DNA of 64,000 bases from Diplodia intermedia (GCA_021495925.1 JAKEKT010000002.1:1-64000); one strand, 5' to 3'; shown: positions 33,273-45,150, counted from the stretch's first letter. Numbers and translations are program-made. The notes: generated by a model not told the origin, from the letters alone.

Positions 33273-35355
33273 TCAAACGTGAATCCACCTCGCCATCCAC
33301 GTCTCGGTAACTTGCTTCGCCTCATCCACCAGCCCCATCTCCAGCAGCAACTGCGTCGTCCCCCTCACCGCGCTCTCCAGCGCCGACCAGATCCACGCGT
33401 GCGTGAAACTCGTGTGCTCCCCAACAAACACCGTGTGGTGCTCCGTCTGATAGTAAGCCGGCAGGTACAACTCCTGCTGGCCGACGAGCGGGGACGCCCA
33501 GGCGCCGGCTTGGAAGTTGTTGTTTTCCCAACAGATTCGGTCGTAGGCGCCGGTGAATTGCTCCGTCGCGACGTCGCCGTGCACGGCCGTCATGGCGCGG
33601 ACGACGTGCGCGACGTGCTCGGCTTCGGTCATGCTGCCGAGCGTGCGGGCGACGGTGCCGGACTGGTACGAGGCGAGGAGGACGCCCGGGCCGGTGCTGT
33701 TGACTTGGTACGAGGGGTAGCAGATGCTGCCGATGCCGGCCCAGGCGGAGGTGGAGCCGCAGCCGCCGATGATGGGCGGGGAGAGATGCTCCCAGAAGCG
33801 CGTTTCGTAGTGCAACGCCACCTTGCATGACTGCTCATAGTTCAGAGTGCTGATGGCGCGGGCGAGCAGGCCCGAGTAGGAAGGGAGGTCCCACAGGCGC
33901 ACTTTGGAGAAGGGCACGGCGACCACGGCGTAGTCGAAGGAGAGGGAGTCGAGAGTTGTGCCCCAGGGGCCATCGGGCCGCCAGGATGCCGTCGTCTGCT
34001 GCGTAGTCTCGTTGTATGAGAGTTGCTCGACCTGCTTGCCGAAGAGGGTTCGGTTGGCAACGAGCGGGGTGAAGGCTTTGGGCAGCCGGCTGAGGCCCTT
34101 GTCGATGGTCCGCCATTCCGTGGCCGAAAAGTATACCGTGTCATATAGCCATTCTGGGTTGTCGCTTGCTGTGGAGACGGCCTCATCGGTGACGTTGAGG
34201 TCGGTCTGCAGCTTGTAGCGTAGGTAGCCGGCTTCGGAGAAGTCGAAGTAGCCCTCGGCCACGGCCTTCTTGTGCGCATCGAATACGTTGGTGGCGATAT
34301 CCCGCATCTTCTCCCACGTCAAGGCATCCCAGTCCTCAATCGCCTCGAGGGCGTTCTCCACGGCGGTGGCGTTGGAGTAGGAAAGGGTGGCGTCGGTGCT
34401 GTCAACAGGGTCGTTGGCGCTCTTCTGGATCCATTTGATGAAGTCGACAGACCAGGCGGGATCGTGGCCGTTCATCTCGTTCAGCGCATCGGCCAGTTGA
34501 AACACCATTCGGTGATCCATGATCTGGATAGTATCATTGGTCGTGGTATTGGTCAGGCTGACGGGGAACCGCATAGGTCCCATTTCTTGGTATTGGTAGT
34601 CCTCAGGAGCGGTGTCATTGAGGTAAGAGGTGTGAACACGGCCTCCAAGGCGCTCACTGGCCTCAATGATCTTCCAGTTGGTGATACCGACGGACTCGAG
34701 GAGATACTGCCACACAAGTCAGGGTGCCAATTCAAACAATCCGAATGGGAAATGGTCGGCTTACAGCAGTCATCAGCCCAGACATGCCACCGCCAATGAT
34801 GCCCACACTCTTGTTCATGGCTTGAGCCACGAAAGCGGAGCCAGGCTCCTTCTCCTTCAAATACTCGACACCGTCGAACCAAGGGCCCATGGGATCGGCA
34901 ATGTCTGCAAACGAGGTGCTCCTGCGAGCTTTCCTTCTCTTGACCTTGAAAGCATCTGACCTGCCGACCAGCTCATCTCCGGCAAAAGCATGCAGGCAGC
35001 CACCGGACTGGATTTCGGCAGGAGGAAGCCAGACGAAGCGAGTTGGCCTGTTGTCCTCCCAGCCTAGATTTCTCTTGGCCAGCGGGTGATTTCCCACGTG
35101 AGTCTTGCCGACACGGTGGTATGCCTCGTACGGACTGGCGATATCACAAGGACCATAGTGGACGGAAAGTTCGCCATCAATGGGACCTACGAAGTCAATG
35201 TGAATATTGGTAATTCCGTCGGCTTCAGCAACAAAGGGGCCCTTGAAAACCACAGTCGTAGACCTAGGGACGGCAACGGCGGCGGTATTGCCAGCCAGGA
35301 GCGCGGCGGCGGCAAAGGTGCCCGAAACGAGGCCAGCAGAGTGGAGGAGACCCAT
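33273..35355 (-). CDS. Secreted L-amino-acid oxidase (flavin amine oxidase)
   Basis: Two exons, 35355-34765 and 34706-33273 (674 aa), with a 58-bp intron (GTAAGC...GGCAG) in phase 0. ATG 35355 opens a signal peptide (GLLHSAGLVSGTFAAAALLAG). An N-terminal ~150-residue extension precedes the FAD-binding dinucleotide motif SVGIIGGGMSGLMTA, which the intron interrupts right after. Downstream are EASERLGGRVHT (the GG doublet), a Gly/Pro-rich EMGPMRFP active-site strand and the C-terminal FAD-contact region HTVFVGEHTSFTHAWIWSAL. Several N-x-S/T sites fit secretion. It should convert amino acids to keto acids with release of H2O2 and ammonia. Fungal homologues serve nitrogen scavenging and antagonism. 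An upstream TATA-like box (TATTTAA) is near 35438. Confidence 0.92.
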
Positions 35356-36363
35356 GGCAAATCGGGAGGCAAGGGAAAGACTTGAGAATCGGGCTGCAGA
35401 GCCAGAGGGCAATTCTGCATCCTTCCGGCCTTAAATACCCGGCAGAGGCTGCACAGAATGCGTGCAGACATGGCAATCTCGCGGGTATCTACCGAGCCTC
35501 AACGGTGAAGGCCGGCCTTGGCACGCCCTGGAGCTGACCATTCGCCGGAGCCTGAGTCAGATGGACAAGATAACGGCAGTGGGCGGTGCTCTGGCATTGC
35601 CGGAAGCAGATTGCGGAGAGCGGAATCCCCGCGGTCGTTGTGTTAGGCAGCACGGGCTGGGGAAGAGCAGGGGATCCGTGTGGTAAGAATGCTGACGGAT
35701 TAGCGAGCGGTGCGACGAAACAGCTCGCAGCGATAAGGCAGGACTGCAGCGGGAACGCCTTGTCGCGGGCATGATTGACGTAGTGGGCAGCCGGAAGTGT
35801 CGGGCCCATCGCCGTTCGCCGACGGAAGAGCACCGGCCGGCCTTGGTGATATCGAGAAGGTCGACGCGAGAGTGGATCGGCGACTTGGTGGGTTCGACAC
35901 GGGAGGTACTCAGGCCCTGCCGGCCCATCTGGATAAGCGCGTGGTGGTGCGGCTCTGTAGTGACATGATTACGCGCGGCCAAAACGTAAGGTGCGGCGTG
36001 GTGTCCATCCGTGAGGTTCGGTGGGTGGTGCCGTTGTCCAGGAAGAGGAAGAGAGAGAGAGCAAAGAGAAGTGTTTTATAGTCTGCCGTGCAGCCGAGGC
36101 TTGGCCCAGTGCGAAATAGGCATGAGGATGGGCAGCTGCGGCGCGTGCAGGGCGACTCCCCGATTGCGCCATGGCCATGACTCGTGCGCCCGAAAGTCGT
36201 GGCCGAGAGATGACTCGCCAAGCTTTTCACTCACCATCGCGCCTCCCGCAAAAAGCTTGAGTGAGTGCACATGTCCAACGCCACATTCCCGGTCCTCGCC
36301 AGTCAAGTCCCATGGCCGCCGAAGGCTCTCTGTCTCTAAACGCCGCCGTCCGCCAGCCTCCGG
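35356..36363. other. 1.0-kb divergent intergenic region
   Basis: It carries the promoters of the amino-acid oxidase (minus) and the PPR-like gene (plus). The frames in it are mutually overlapping and unconvincing. No RNA or repeat was recognised. Confidence 0.4.
35431..35438 (-). promoter_or_regulatory. TATA-like box of the amino-acid oxidase gene
   Basis: Read on the minus strand the sequence is GGGTATTTAAGG, about 75-80 bp upstream of the ATG at 35355, a plausible core promoter position for a regulated secreted enzyme. Confidence 0.5.
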
Positions 36364-38808
36364 ATGAGACCGGCCACTCGAAGCTTTCTACGACGACCGT
36401 CGTGGCTATCGAAGCCTCATGCAAAGAAACAACCCCAGCCACACCGCAAGCCATGGGTCGCCTATGAACCTGCCCCACGTCCCGAGCAGGACCTCTCCGC
36501 TGCTTCGCCGGCCTTCACCCTCGACCGCGCAAGGGCGTTGCAGGTCAATGAACTCCTTCGTACTCCAGTGAACCCGCTTCGAGTCCGCTTAAACTCTCCG
36601 GACAAGCAGCCTTATCTGGACCTGTTCAATTTGTACCTGTGGAAGAGTTTGGCCGATCCAACCCACCGGAAGACGGCAAAGGCTTTATGGAGGCTGTACA
36701 TCAAGTTGCAGCTGAGTTCGCCCAATTTCCTGCGAGCCCTGTCCTTCGAGGCTTGGGACATCTTGTGGCGGACACAGTCTCTTCGCACCTTGGCCGAGCC
36801 CAAGGTCGCTACTCATTTGACCCAGCTGGCTGAGGATATGCAAACTGTCGGACGTGTGGCCAACTTCGAACAACGCCTCGTCTACATTGAGACGCTCTTC
36901 GGCCAGGGCGCCCGTGAAGCAGCAATCGAAAAATGGCAACAGGGCTACCGAACCGAGAGCGGCCGAACCGGAGATAGCTACAGGCCCGAGTACCTAGAGC
37001 TTGGCGTCCGTATTCATGCTGTGGCTGGAGACGTCACCCGCGCCCAGCAGCTTCTCGTCGACTTATTTGCTTCCCATCCGGTGCTGAACCCACGCCTCGT
37101 TCTGTATGTGTTTGATGCCCGCCTTCAAGCGCCGGATCAAGGAGACAGGCATGCAAAGCAAGCTTGGGCGCTCTACTTGCACCTAAAGGAACTGCTTGGA
37201 GACAGCATGGCAGTGAAAGATTTCGAAAAGTGTTACACTGGCTTTCTGAAAGCGGGATACAGCGAACATGCCTTCGCCGTCTTCCGTGACCTGATGTCGG
37301 CTAAGGCACTGCGTGGTTCCGAGGGGCACAAGGCCAATGCAAGCATGCTTAAAGGCTACAACGACCTGGCCGCCGTCCTCGACAGTGCAGACCAACTGAA
37401 CGAAGTCTTTCTGAGCGGCTTGTCTTCATTGCCGCAACCCCACCAGAACAAGTTCTTCTTCGGCAAGTGGATCAATAAATTAATCGCGGCGGGAGACGTC
37501 GATTCCGCAGTCAAGGTATACGAGCTAATGTTCGAGAGAGACGTACAGCCTCAGGCTCGTCATCTCAACGCCTTGATTGGGGGATGGATAGAGAGCGGCG
37601 ACCCTGGCAACATAGACAAGGCTGAGAACTTGGCTCTTCAGATGGTCGTCAAACGCATCACTACAGTGCGGCAAAGCAAAGGCCTAGTAACACCGCCCCC
37701 ACGCGACCTATCCGAAAAGCTACGGCCGCCGCCGAAGCTGTTCCTCCGTCGGACTCTTCCATCTGCAACAAGCGATACATTCGGCTTCTTGAGACAAATC
37801 TACCTGCAAGGGAACGACAGAACGAAGCTTGAGAGTCTCTGTACATGGCAAGTGCTGCATGCCGAGCTCCGCACCACCACCGAGGTCCTGAACATGCAAC
37901 TATCCTTCTTCCTTCAACGCGGCTACCTCAGTGACGTCTGGCGCACCTTCAAACGCGACGTTCTTCGACGACACTCGCCAAAGGTCAAACCCACCCGTCC
38001 GGACATCGGCACCTTCGCCCTTCTCTGGGAAGCCTCCCACTTCAAGCAGCGCACCCTCGGCCGCAGCACCCCCTACGACCTCCGCTCCCGGCGTACCTCC
38101 TTTCCCCCACCCACCATCATCCTCCGCCACACGCTGGCCTGGTCCAGGTCCAACAGCCCCGCCGCGCGCAACGACGCACCCGCGCTCTCTCGTTCCCGCA
38201 TCCCCAACCACATCGTCGCCACCTACGCCGCATGGAACGACCTCGCCGGTTGCCTCGTCGCCCTGCACGTGCTGCACCGCCGCCTGCGCTCGCCCGTGAC
38301 GCAGCACACGATGACGCTGCTCACCCGCGCCCTCGCCCGCCTGGGCTTCCCGCCCGCCGACGTGCGCTCGCGCTCGCCCTTCCGCCGCCGCCAGCTCAAC
38401 GCCTCGGCCGGCGTGCACCACAACCTCGACAAGGTCCTGCAAGCGCTGCGGGCGCTGTTCCAGCGAAGGCTGGACGTCCCTTCTCCTCCTTCTCCTCCTC
38501 CTCCTCCTCCTCCCCTCACCTCAAACGACAACACCGACGGAAACAAGAAGAAGAAGGAGAAGACCGCAAAAGACGCCAACAACGCCGCCGCCGCCGATGA
38601 TGATGATCCCAAACCCCGCGACAGGGGCCTCCTCCTGCTCGAAGCCCTCAGCGAGCTGACGCGCGCCGTCCTGCTGCGCCAGGGCGAGCCGCCCGCCCGC
38701 ATCGAGGCGCGCATCCACGGCATCAAGCGCAGCCTCGGCGACGACGCGCTGCCGACCGGCGACAAGGACGCTTGGGAGATCGCCAGGGAGCTGGAGATAC
38801 GGTACTGA
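36364..38808 (+). CDS. Mitochondrial pentatricopeptide-repeat (PPR)-like protein
   Basis: Intronless, 814 aa, ATG at 36364. The N-terminus is rich in Arg, Ser and Pro and poor in acidic residues (MRPATRSFLRRPSWLSKP), a likely mitochondrial presequence. Helix-pair repeats of ~35 residues follow, for example DVTRAQQLLVDLFASHPVLN, then EHAFAVFRDLMSAK and GDVDSAVKVYELMFERDVQP, with the PPR-type pattern of small and hydrophobic residues. A Pro run (residues ~705-715, from a CCT repeat) and a Lys-rich linker precede a last helical part. Fungal relatives of the Cya5 type bind mitochondrial mRNAs and promote their translation. The target RNA here cannot be told from the sequence. Confidence 0.78.
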   Translation: MRPATRSFLRRPSWLSKPHAKKQPQPHRKPWVAYEPAPRPEQDLSAASPAFTLDRARALQVNELLRTPVNPLRVRLNSPDKQPYLDLFNLYLWKSLADPTHRKTAKALWRLYIKLQLSSPNFLRALSFEAWDILWRTQSLRTLAEPKVATHLTQLAEDMQTVGRVANFEQRLVYIETLFGQGAREAAIEKWQQGYRTESGRTGDSYRPEYLELGVRIHAVAGDVTRAQQLLVDLFASHPVLNPRLVLYVFDARLQAPDQGDRHAKQAWALYLHLKELLGDSMAVKDFEKCYTGFLKAGYSEHAFAVFRDLMSAKALRGSEGHKANASMLKGYNDLAAVLDSADQLNEVFLSGLSSLPQPHQNKFFFGKWINKLIAAGDVDSAVKVYELMFERDVQPQARHLNALIGGWIESGDPGNIDKAENLALQMVVKRITTVRQSKGLVTPPPRDLSEKLRPPPKLFLRRTLPSATSDTFGFLRQIYLQGNDRTKLESLCTWQVLHAELRTTTEVLNMQLSFFLQRGYLSDVWRTFKRDVLRRHSPKVKPTRPDIGTFALLWEASHFKQRTLGRSTPYDLRSRRTSFPPPTIILRHTLAWSRSNSPAARNDAPALSRSRIPNHIVATYAAWNDLAGCLVALHVLHRRLRSPVTQHTMTLLTRALARLGFPPADVRSRSPFRRRQLNASAGVHHNLDKVLQALRALFQRRLDVPSPPSPPPPPPPLTSNDNTDGNKKKKEKTAKDANNAAAADDDDPKPRDRGLLLLEALSELTRAVLLRQGEPPARIEARIHGIKRSLGDDALPTGDKDAWEIARELEIRY

Positions 38809-40495
38809 CCCGTTTCGACCCGTTTCGAAAACCAACGGCTGCCGCTGCTGCTGCTTGATTTTCGACTGGCTGACTGACCTGCTGGTGCCGGCAAGCAGCG
38901 TTGTTGGTATGTCGATGCTGTTTTTTTGTAATGTCAGCTGTAGTGTATGTATAACAGAGAGTACAGGTTTAGGGATTATTCAAACCTGGGAGGGAGGCAT
39001 TCTTATTCCTTTCTTTTTTTGTATTATCTCCCTTCGGATTGAAAGGATATCCGTGTGTATGTGTGTGCGGGTGAAGGAAAACAAAAAAGGGCGTGTGTGC
39101 TGTACTGTATAATACTTCGCATCTCCATGGCGTTCGGGGCGGCGGCATTCGGTTTGGAAGAGAAGAAATGTCGTCAAAGTCGGGGGATCTTGAAACCCCA
39201 CGCGTTCTTCTCGACTCATCAATGATACCCTAACTACTCCTCATTGCATCAAACTGTAAAGAATACATCGCGGGTTTCGCACCAGTTGCTATGCAAGCAC
39301 ATGCAAAGGGCACTCGCATAATTTTTGCTTTTTTTTGGGGGGGGGAATCTCATTAACTATCCGTTGTCCATATGTATGTCTGTTCCTGTACAAATTTAGG
39401 AATCTTTTCAACTACTGTGAACCACTACTTTTAGACTTCCATGGTAACTCCCGTCCCGTCGCTGCCCGCTGCTTCTCTCTACTCTTTGACATGCGTGGCA
39501 AGACCCGTTGGTGAATGTATTGTGAACCAACACAAGACTGCCTTGAGCTCATCCGAGCCAGCATATGTACAAAGAGTGCGAGATATAGGGCGATGGATGG
39601 GAAGGAGGGAAGAAGGGGAAAAGAAAAAAAGAAAAGGACCTGAGACCATGTCCGTCTATGCAGATAAAAGGAATTGATAAAGCTTTCTGAATCTTATGCA
39701 GCAAAGGAGAAGAAAATGCAGAGTAAACCAGATTATCAGTGGGAAAAGGTGTCTTGTCAAAAAAAGAGAGTGGCACAAGTAAGATTAGCGAGGTGCCGCC
39801 TATTGTGATAGCAAACAAAAAGGAAATGTTTCCGTAAAAGGAATATGCCAGCAAGATGGAGGGTGGTTCGGGAAGCAGAAGAAAAGGTACTGCCTCGACA
39901 AAAGGCCCTGGGAAGGACAAACGGTCGAGAGTCTGACTTCTGTGATATAACGCAGCCGACAAGGTCTGAGAGTCTCAGCCGTGTACCGTTCGCTGAGCAG
40001 GCGAGTAAGTTTGCCGTATCGCATCCTCGGTTTGTCGTCCACAGGGGACGAATCGTGGTGATCCATGGAAATAGTATATGCAATGCAGTCGTCAGAAAGA
40101 CGATCAAAGGCCGTTAAGAAAGCGTAGGATGGGGTATAGGCGCAATGGAGAATCTGAAGAGTAAAGAAGGGGTATGCAAGTTTTTTCCCAGCCACACCGT
40201 TGAACGCCGCGAGGTTGGCCAACAACTCCTGTTTCAATGATTTTGCTCGTTGCGAAAGGATTCTGAGAGCAATACTCTCTGCTGAAAGAGTGAGAGCGTG
40301 GATGTGTGTAACCGTGCTGAGATGAGCGAAGTCCACGCCAACTTCCTACTCGTCCAAAAAGCGTTTCGTATAGTCGAAATGTGCTCGCGCCAAGAAGAAA
40401 GAATGGCAGGCGGGAATCCAAGCTTGGCTGGAATACGCCCAATTGTGCATGTGCTCATTCGCAAATGGCCTTCGTAAGCAGGTTCGGCTCATGCA
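38809..40495. other. 1.7-kb convergent intergenic region
   Basis: It contains the 3' flanks of the PPR-like gene and the STE20-like kinase gene. It is AT-richer than the genes around it, with several T and A runs (for example about 39331-39346). The small frames here have no domain and mostly no ATG. No RNA gene was recognised. Confidence 0.45.
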
Positions 40496-43400
40496 CTAGG
40501 CGAGCGAACTCTCTGCCCTTCGTAGAACGCGTCTCGCGGTCCCACCGACACCTTCGACGTCGCTGGTATCGGTGCTACTCATGCTGACCGATGTGGCGGC
40601 CGAGTGGGATGCAGCCAGGCTGCCGTTGATGCTGCCATTGCGGGGTCTTCTGTTTGCCCGTCGAGCCTGTGCTTGTGAGCCGCACGCTTTGAGCGTCCGG
40701 CGCAAAGTCTTGAGATAAAGCACATGATCTCTTGCGACCCTGCTAGCTTCGGTCACCATCATACGCTGGTCGGCAGTGTTGTCCAGTGTCGTGGGGTGTG
40801 GCGGGGTAGGTCGAGCAGTGCGTAGAGGCATCCTCAGCCTTCCTTGAGCAGCGATGGAGAAGCTTGCCGCGCTCCGAGGCGAGTAGGTAGCAACCGATGT
40901 GCGAGGTGTCGTGAGTTGAGTGATGTCGCCGGAGAGGGCCAAAGCAGTATCTGGAGAGGCGAAAGTGCTGCTCGAAAAGGATCCGTTCGTGGATGGAGGT
41001 GTACTCGAAAGCAAAGAGTCCTGATAGCGCCAGGTGCGGGGAGACTCAGGATTGAAGGAGGGAACACTGGTTTGGGACACCTGACGCCGGCTCTTGATGG
41101 TCTCGTCATTGAGGCCGCCTTCGTCTGGAAGGACGTTTGCCAGTGCACTCGGAAAGCTCGAGAAGGCAGCATCCCCAGATTTCTTCGAATCGCTGCCTTT
41201 CGTGCGCCTTTTGGGGTTTATCAGGCGATGAGCCAATGAGCCATTCGACTCACGCGCGACTGAAGACTTCCTCGACCCGACCGAGACACGGTGCTGCTCC
41301 TCCCGACCTTCGACAATCGGTCCATGGTCCGACACGTATCCTTGGCCCTTCTCATCATCCTGGTCACCAGGCGTGAGAAGCCCGGAGATCTGCTTATGAG
41401 GCTCGGACTGAGATTGACGATGATAGGAGGCACGGTTGTTGTTCTGCGAGAGCTGCGCCTGCTCTTCAAGGTCGAACGGGTTGCCCGTGGTGGCGTCGGC
41501 GTCGTTGCTGCTGGTGAAAGAATTGACCATGGAAGCCGCCGTGGTAGGACGAGGAACAAGGCCAACGTCAGCAAAGTCCAGATCGATCATCGAAGTCCGT
41601 TCAGGCGATCCCGGTGCCGACAGAGAGGATATGAAGTCGTCGAATTGGCCAATGGGTTGTGTCGCCGCGTGGCGAAGCGGGGGGCGCCACGCATCTCCCA
41701 ACGGCGGCGACGGACCAAGACCTCCCGAAGCACCCCTGTTGCCCGCTGAACTTCCCTCGGCTGCGCCCATTGGGAATGAGAATCCCGGAAGCATGCTGCC
41801 GCGACCGTTGCTCGACTGGGCTGCCATGGCCGGCAGCTGCAGCTCCTTCGTACCACGACGTTGCACCAGCCGGCTTGTCCGGTAGTCTGGCTGTGACTCG
41901 TCCTCCGATACCTCTGCCGTTGCAAAGGTCCAATCCATAGTGCGACGGTTCGGCGTGTCCTCGATCTTAGCGTCTTCTGGAATGGGCGGTGGCTCCATGA
42001 CGGGGAACTTCCAGTCCTTCGTCGCACGCCTGGCAGTCTCAACTGGTGGAGGTTCCATCATGGGGAATTTCCAGTCTTTGGTGGCGCGCTTCTCTCCAGG
42101 CGGGTCCATCATCGGGAACTTCCAATCCTTGGTAGCGCGCCGCGAAGTTCTGTTGGGTTGATACGTGTATTCTTCATCATCGTCGTCTTCCAACTCTTTC
42201 ATGATCCTGTTGATTCGACTGGCGCGCAAAGTGCTTGCATTTGCGAGATCCAGGTTTGGTGTCATCTCGAATCCGGCATCCACGGCATCCAAGTCGATCA
42301 TCGTAACTCTGTTCGAAGCGCCGTTCGGCTCCCAGTTGCGGAGCGCCAAATCAGACTGTGACGACCGATCCGGGCCGTCGAGCTGTAGCATTGACGGATC
42401 TTCACCGTATTTGTATTCCGGCGCCTCCAAATTGAATAGTCTCTCCAGTCCTTCTTCTCCACGTTTGATTTGCTGCTCCTTCATCGCCTTTTGGTGCATC
42501 ATGAATTTGCGTCCGCGGCCTCTGGGTGCTGAAGCATCCTCCATGTCGTCCTGTCGTACGTCGCCGCCATCGCGAAATGGGTCCACCATTGAGAGGCGCT
42601 TCTCGTACGCAAAATCTCTTTCAAACTCCACAGTAGTGCTGAACACCCAGTCCTCGCCAATCTCAGATGAAGGGTCCGCATCTAGCCCCTCCGCTCCTCC
42701 TGCAGCCCAAAGCGAAGTACGATTGCCGCCACGATCTTGCCAATCCAGGAAACGCTTGACCAGAGTGGATAGGCTGGTGTTTGGAAAGCTTTCCTGGGTT
42801 CCAAACACATAAGGGTGCTCAAGGACTTCTGCAACAGAGGGGCGTTCGTAGGGTCTCTCCTTGAGGATGAATGACACAAAGTCCCTGAGTCCATTGGAAT
42901 ATTGGTTGCCTTCTAAACGCGGGGCTTGGCGTCGGTTTGCGAGGAATTCGAAGTTACGTCCAGCGTCTGGGGGCAATCCAGTTGCCATCTCGAAAATGGT
43001 ACATCCAAAAGCCCAGCAATCAACCTCGGTTCCATAGCCAGCGCCGACCTGGTCTTTGATCATTTCCGGAGGCATCCAGTTAGGCGTACCGATGATGGTA
43101 GATCGCTTGTCAAAGCTGGTCTCGAGCAGTCCAGATACACCGAAGTCAATGAGCTGAACATTTCCGTCCTGACTAATCATAACATTTGCGCCTGTTTGCC
43201 AAGGTCAGTACGTCGGGTCCCATGATGCAGGGATTCCGTTCGAGTACTCACATTTGATGTCACGGTGAAGGATACCTGCGTCGTGCACGAATTTTAGGCC
43301 AACCGCAACCTCTCTCGCGATGGGAATGATAAAATGCTCCTCGAGCGGCATAGGCTTTTGTGGCGTTCCACCCGGAGTAGCTCTCATCAAGGTGCGAACA

Positions 43401-44395
43401 CTACCACCGGCAACATACTCGGTGATCATCCACAGTTGGGAGTGGAACGCGAAGGATTCGTAAAATTGGTTAACGTTCTTGGCTGAGCTGTCCCGAAGTT
43501 GCTGCAGGATAGAGGTCTCCTTGACGAGCTGTTTGACGGTCTCATCTCGGTGCTGAGTGGCCTCTGCGTAGTCAGCTTTATCAATGTCGCAGATTTTGAT
43601 TGCGACAAGCTCGTTGTGTTCCCGACGTTTGCTATTAGGATGGTTGGTCAGCATGCAGTGAATGATCAGGATACACTTGGGGACATACCCCTTGTAGACA
43701 CGCCCAAAGGCGCCCTTTCCGATGAGCTCGAGGAAATCGTAAGGAGGGGCAGCAACGCCAGAGCGGTCGGCATGGAGCTCAACAGCCTTCTGCATCTCTC
43801 GCGCCGCCTCGGCCTGTCTGGCCTTGGCGCCATTGAGGCGAGGGCTCAGTAAGTCGAGTGCCATGTCTTTGCCGCTCGAACGTCGTCTTCCGTTGGAACT
43901 CCGACGAGCGTTGCTTCGAACAAGAGTGCACTTGAAACTGGGAGGGTCGAAAAGAGGTTCTGGTGGGGATAACGGTACGTAGTCTACCAGTAGCAGAGCA
44001 TCGCGTAGATCGGCTGGTGGGAGTTGCGTCGAGGGGGGTGGGGTTGGGTACGCGTCCGAAAAAGTGGTGATTGTGGCAGGCGCTGTTGATGGGGAGCTCG
44101 GGAGTATCGGGCTTCTGAATTTCGAAAGGTTCTGAGGCGATGAAATGGCAAGCTGTTTCAGATGTGCAGAGGGGGGCGGCTCCGGAAAGGATGAGAAGGG
44201 CTTTGCTTTGTGCAATATCTCGGGCTCGGGCTTGGGCTCGGTGTAGACCCGACGAAGCCTCGGGAATTGTGGCTCGGGAAGCTCTTCCTCTGACGCCCGT
44301 GTTAGCGGCCAAGATATTTGCTCCGGAGTCAGCTTGCGCCGGCTCTTCTTCCCGCGGCCCTGCCAGACCTTCCACGCCGGCTCGCTGGCCGGCAT
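40496..44395 (-). CDS. STE20-like protein kinase with long C-terminal tail
   Basis: Three exons: 44395-43689, 43631-43252 and 43191-40496 (1260 aa). A Pro/Ser-rich N-terminal region (~215 aa) precedes the kinase domain: LIGKGAFGRVYKG, VAIKICDID, a C-helix region ETVKQLVKETSILQQL, HRDIKCANVMI, LIDFGVSG and STIIGTPNWMPPEMI. The last matches the STE20/GCK GTPxWMxPE signature. An EVDCWAFGCTIFEM segment and a complete C-lobe follow. The ~800-residue tail is Ser-rich and holds a tandem RATKDWKFP motif array and two SMIDLD-type motifs. The first intron (57 bp) is in frame and stop-free and falls just after the glycine loop, so its retention would disrupt ATP binding. It is probably a polarity or septation kinase. 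I could not assign it to the NAK1, SID1 or other branch by eye. Confidence 0.88.
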
Positions 44396-45150
44396 GGTGA
44401 GGAGGCGTAAGGTCGAAGGTCGCGAAGTTGACGTCGGGCGCAGAGCAGAGAGGGTTGAAGTTGGTGTGTGACTAGGACACGAAGCAGTGGAGGGCAGACA
44501 TGGCGGGTTGGCGGTGGAGGGCTGTCAAGGGTGTGGTTGGTGGGATGGGAAGTGGAGCGGCGGGCGGAAAAGGAAGCGGCGACTTACAGAGGCAGAAAGC
44601 GCAGCTACGCGAGGATCGGCTGGTTCAGATTCAATGACGTGATGCTGCGCATGGCTTCCTTGGAGTCGTCGCGCGGCCCAGTGACAGCTGAGGCAAGGTC
44701 GCAGGGTTGCCTGGCGACTATCTAGATGTCACGGGTCAAGTTGGGCGGCGGACGCGGTTCCGTCTCCGCCCTGGCAGCCAGTTGGACAATGGCGGGCCGG
44801 CTCAGCTGCGGCGGCGCAACGGCGGGGCTGAGTTGGACGGGTCAGGGCAGGGGCAGGTGAGTGAAGTCCGACCGGTGGACAGGTTTCTGTGGGCTGCGAG
44901 GTCGAGGAAAAGGAAAGGGTCCGCGTCGAAGGGAGCCGTCTGGCACGATCCGCGACCGGGATCCTCCCGAAACGAATGGCGCGGCGCCCCGTGCGGAAGG
45001 ACGAGCGCAGCCACTCACGGCGCCGCGCCCTGCCTGGTTTGCCGCCACAGGTGATGTCAGCCCCGGCGCCCTCTACTTCTTGCTTGCTGCCCCAGCCCGC
45101 CCGCGCCCGCTCCCTCGATCGCACACAGCACGCGTCGCATCTCCAAGAAC
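44396..45150. promoter_or_regulatory. Divergent promoter region, STE20-like kinase / Gly-rich small protein
   Basis: 755 bp between the two starts, strongly GC-rich. No TATA box was seen. It carries the 5' UTRs of both genes and no convincing frame. Confidence 0.4.

Noticed and set aside
34732..35412. Longer start at 35412 for the amino-acid oxidase
   Set aside because: The first codon is TTG; the ATG at 35355 gives a clean signal peptide and fits the TATA-like box.
39549..40442. Several overlapping minus-strand frames in the 1.7-kb region before the STE20-like kinase
   Set aside because: They overlap each other in different frames and are AT-rich and domain-free, as expected for 3' flanking DNA.
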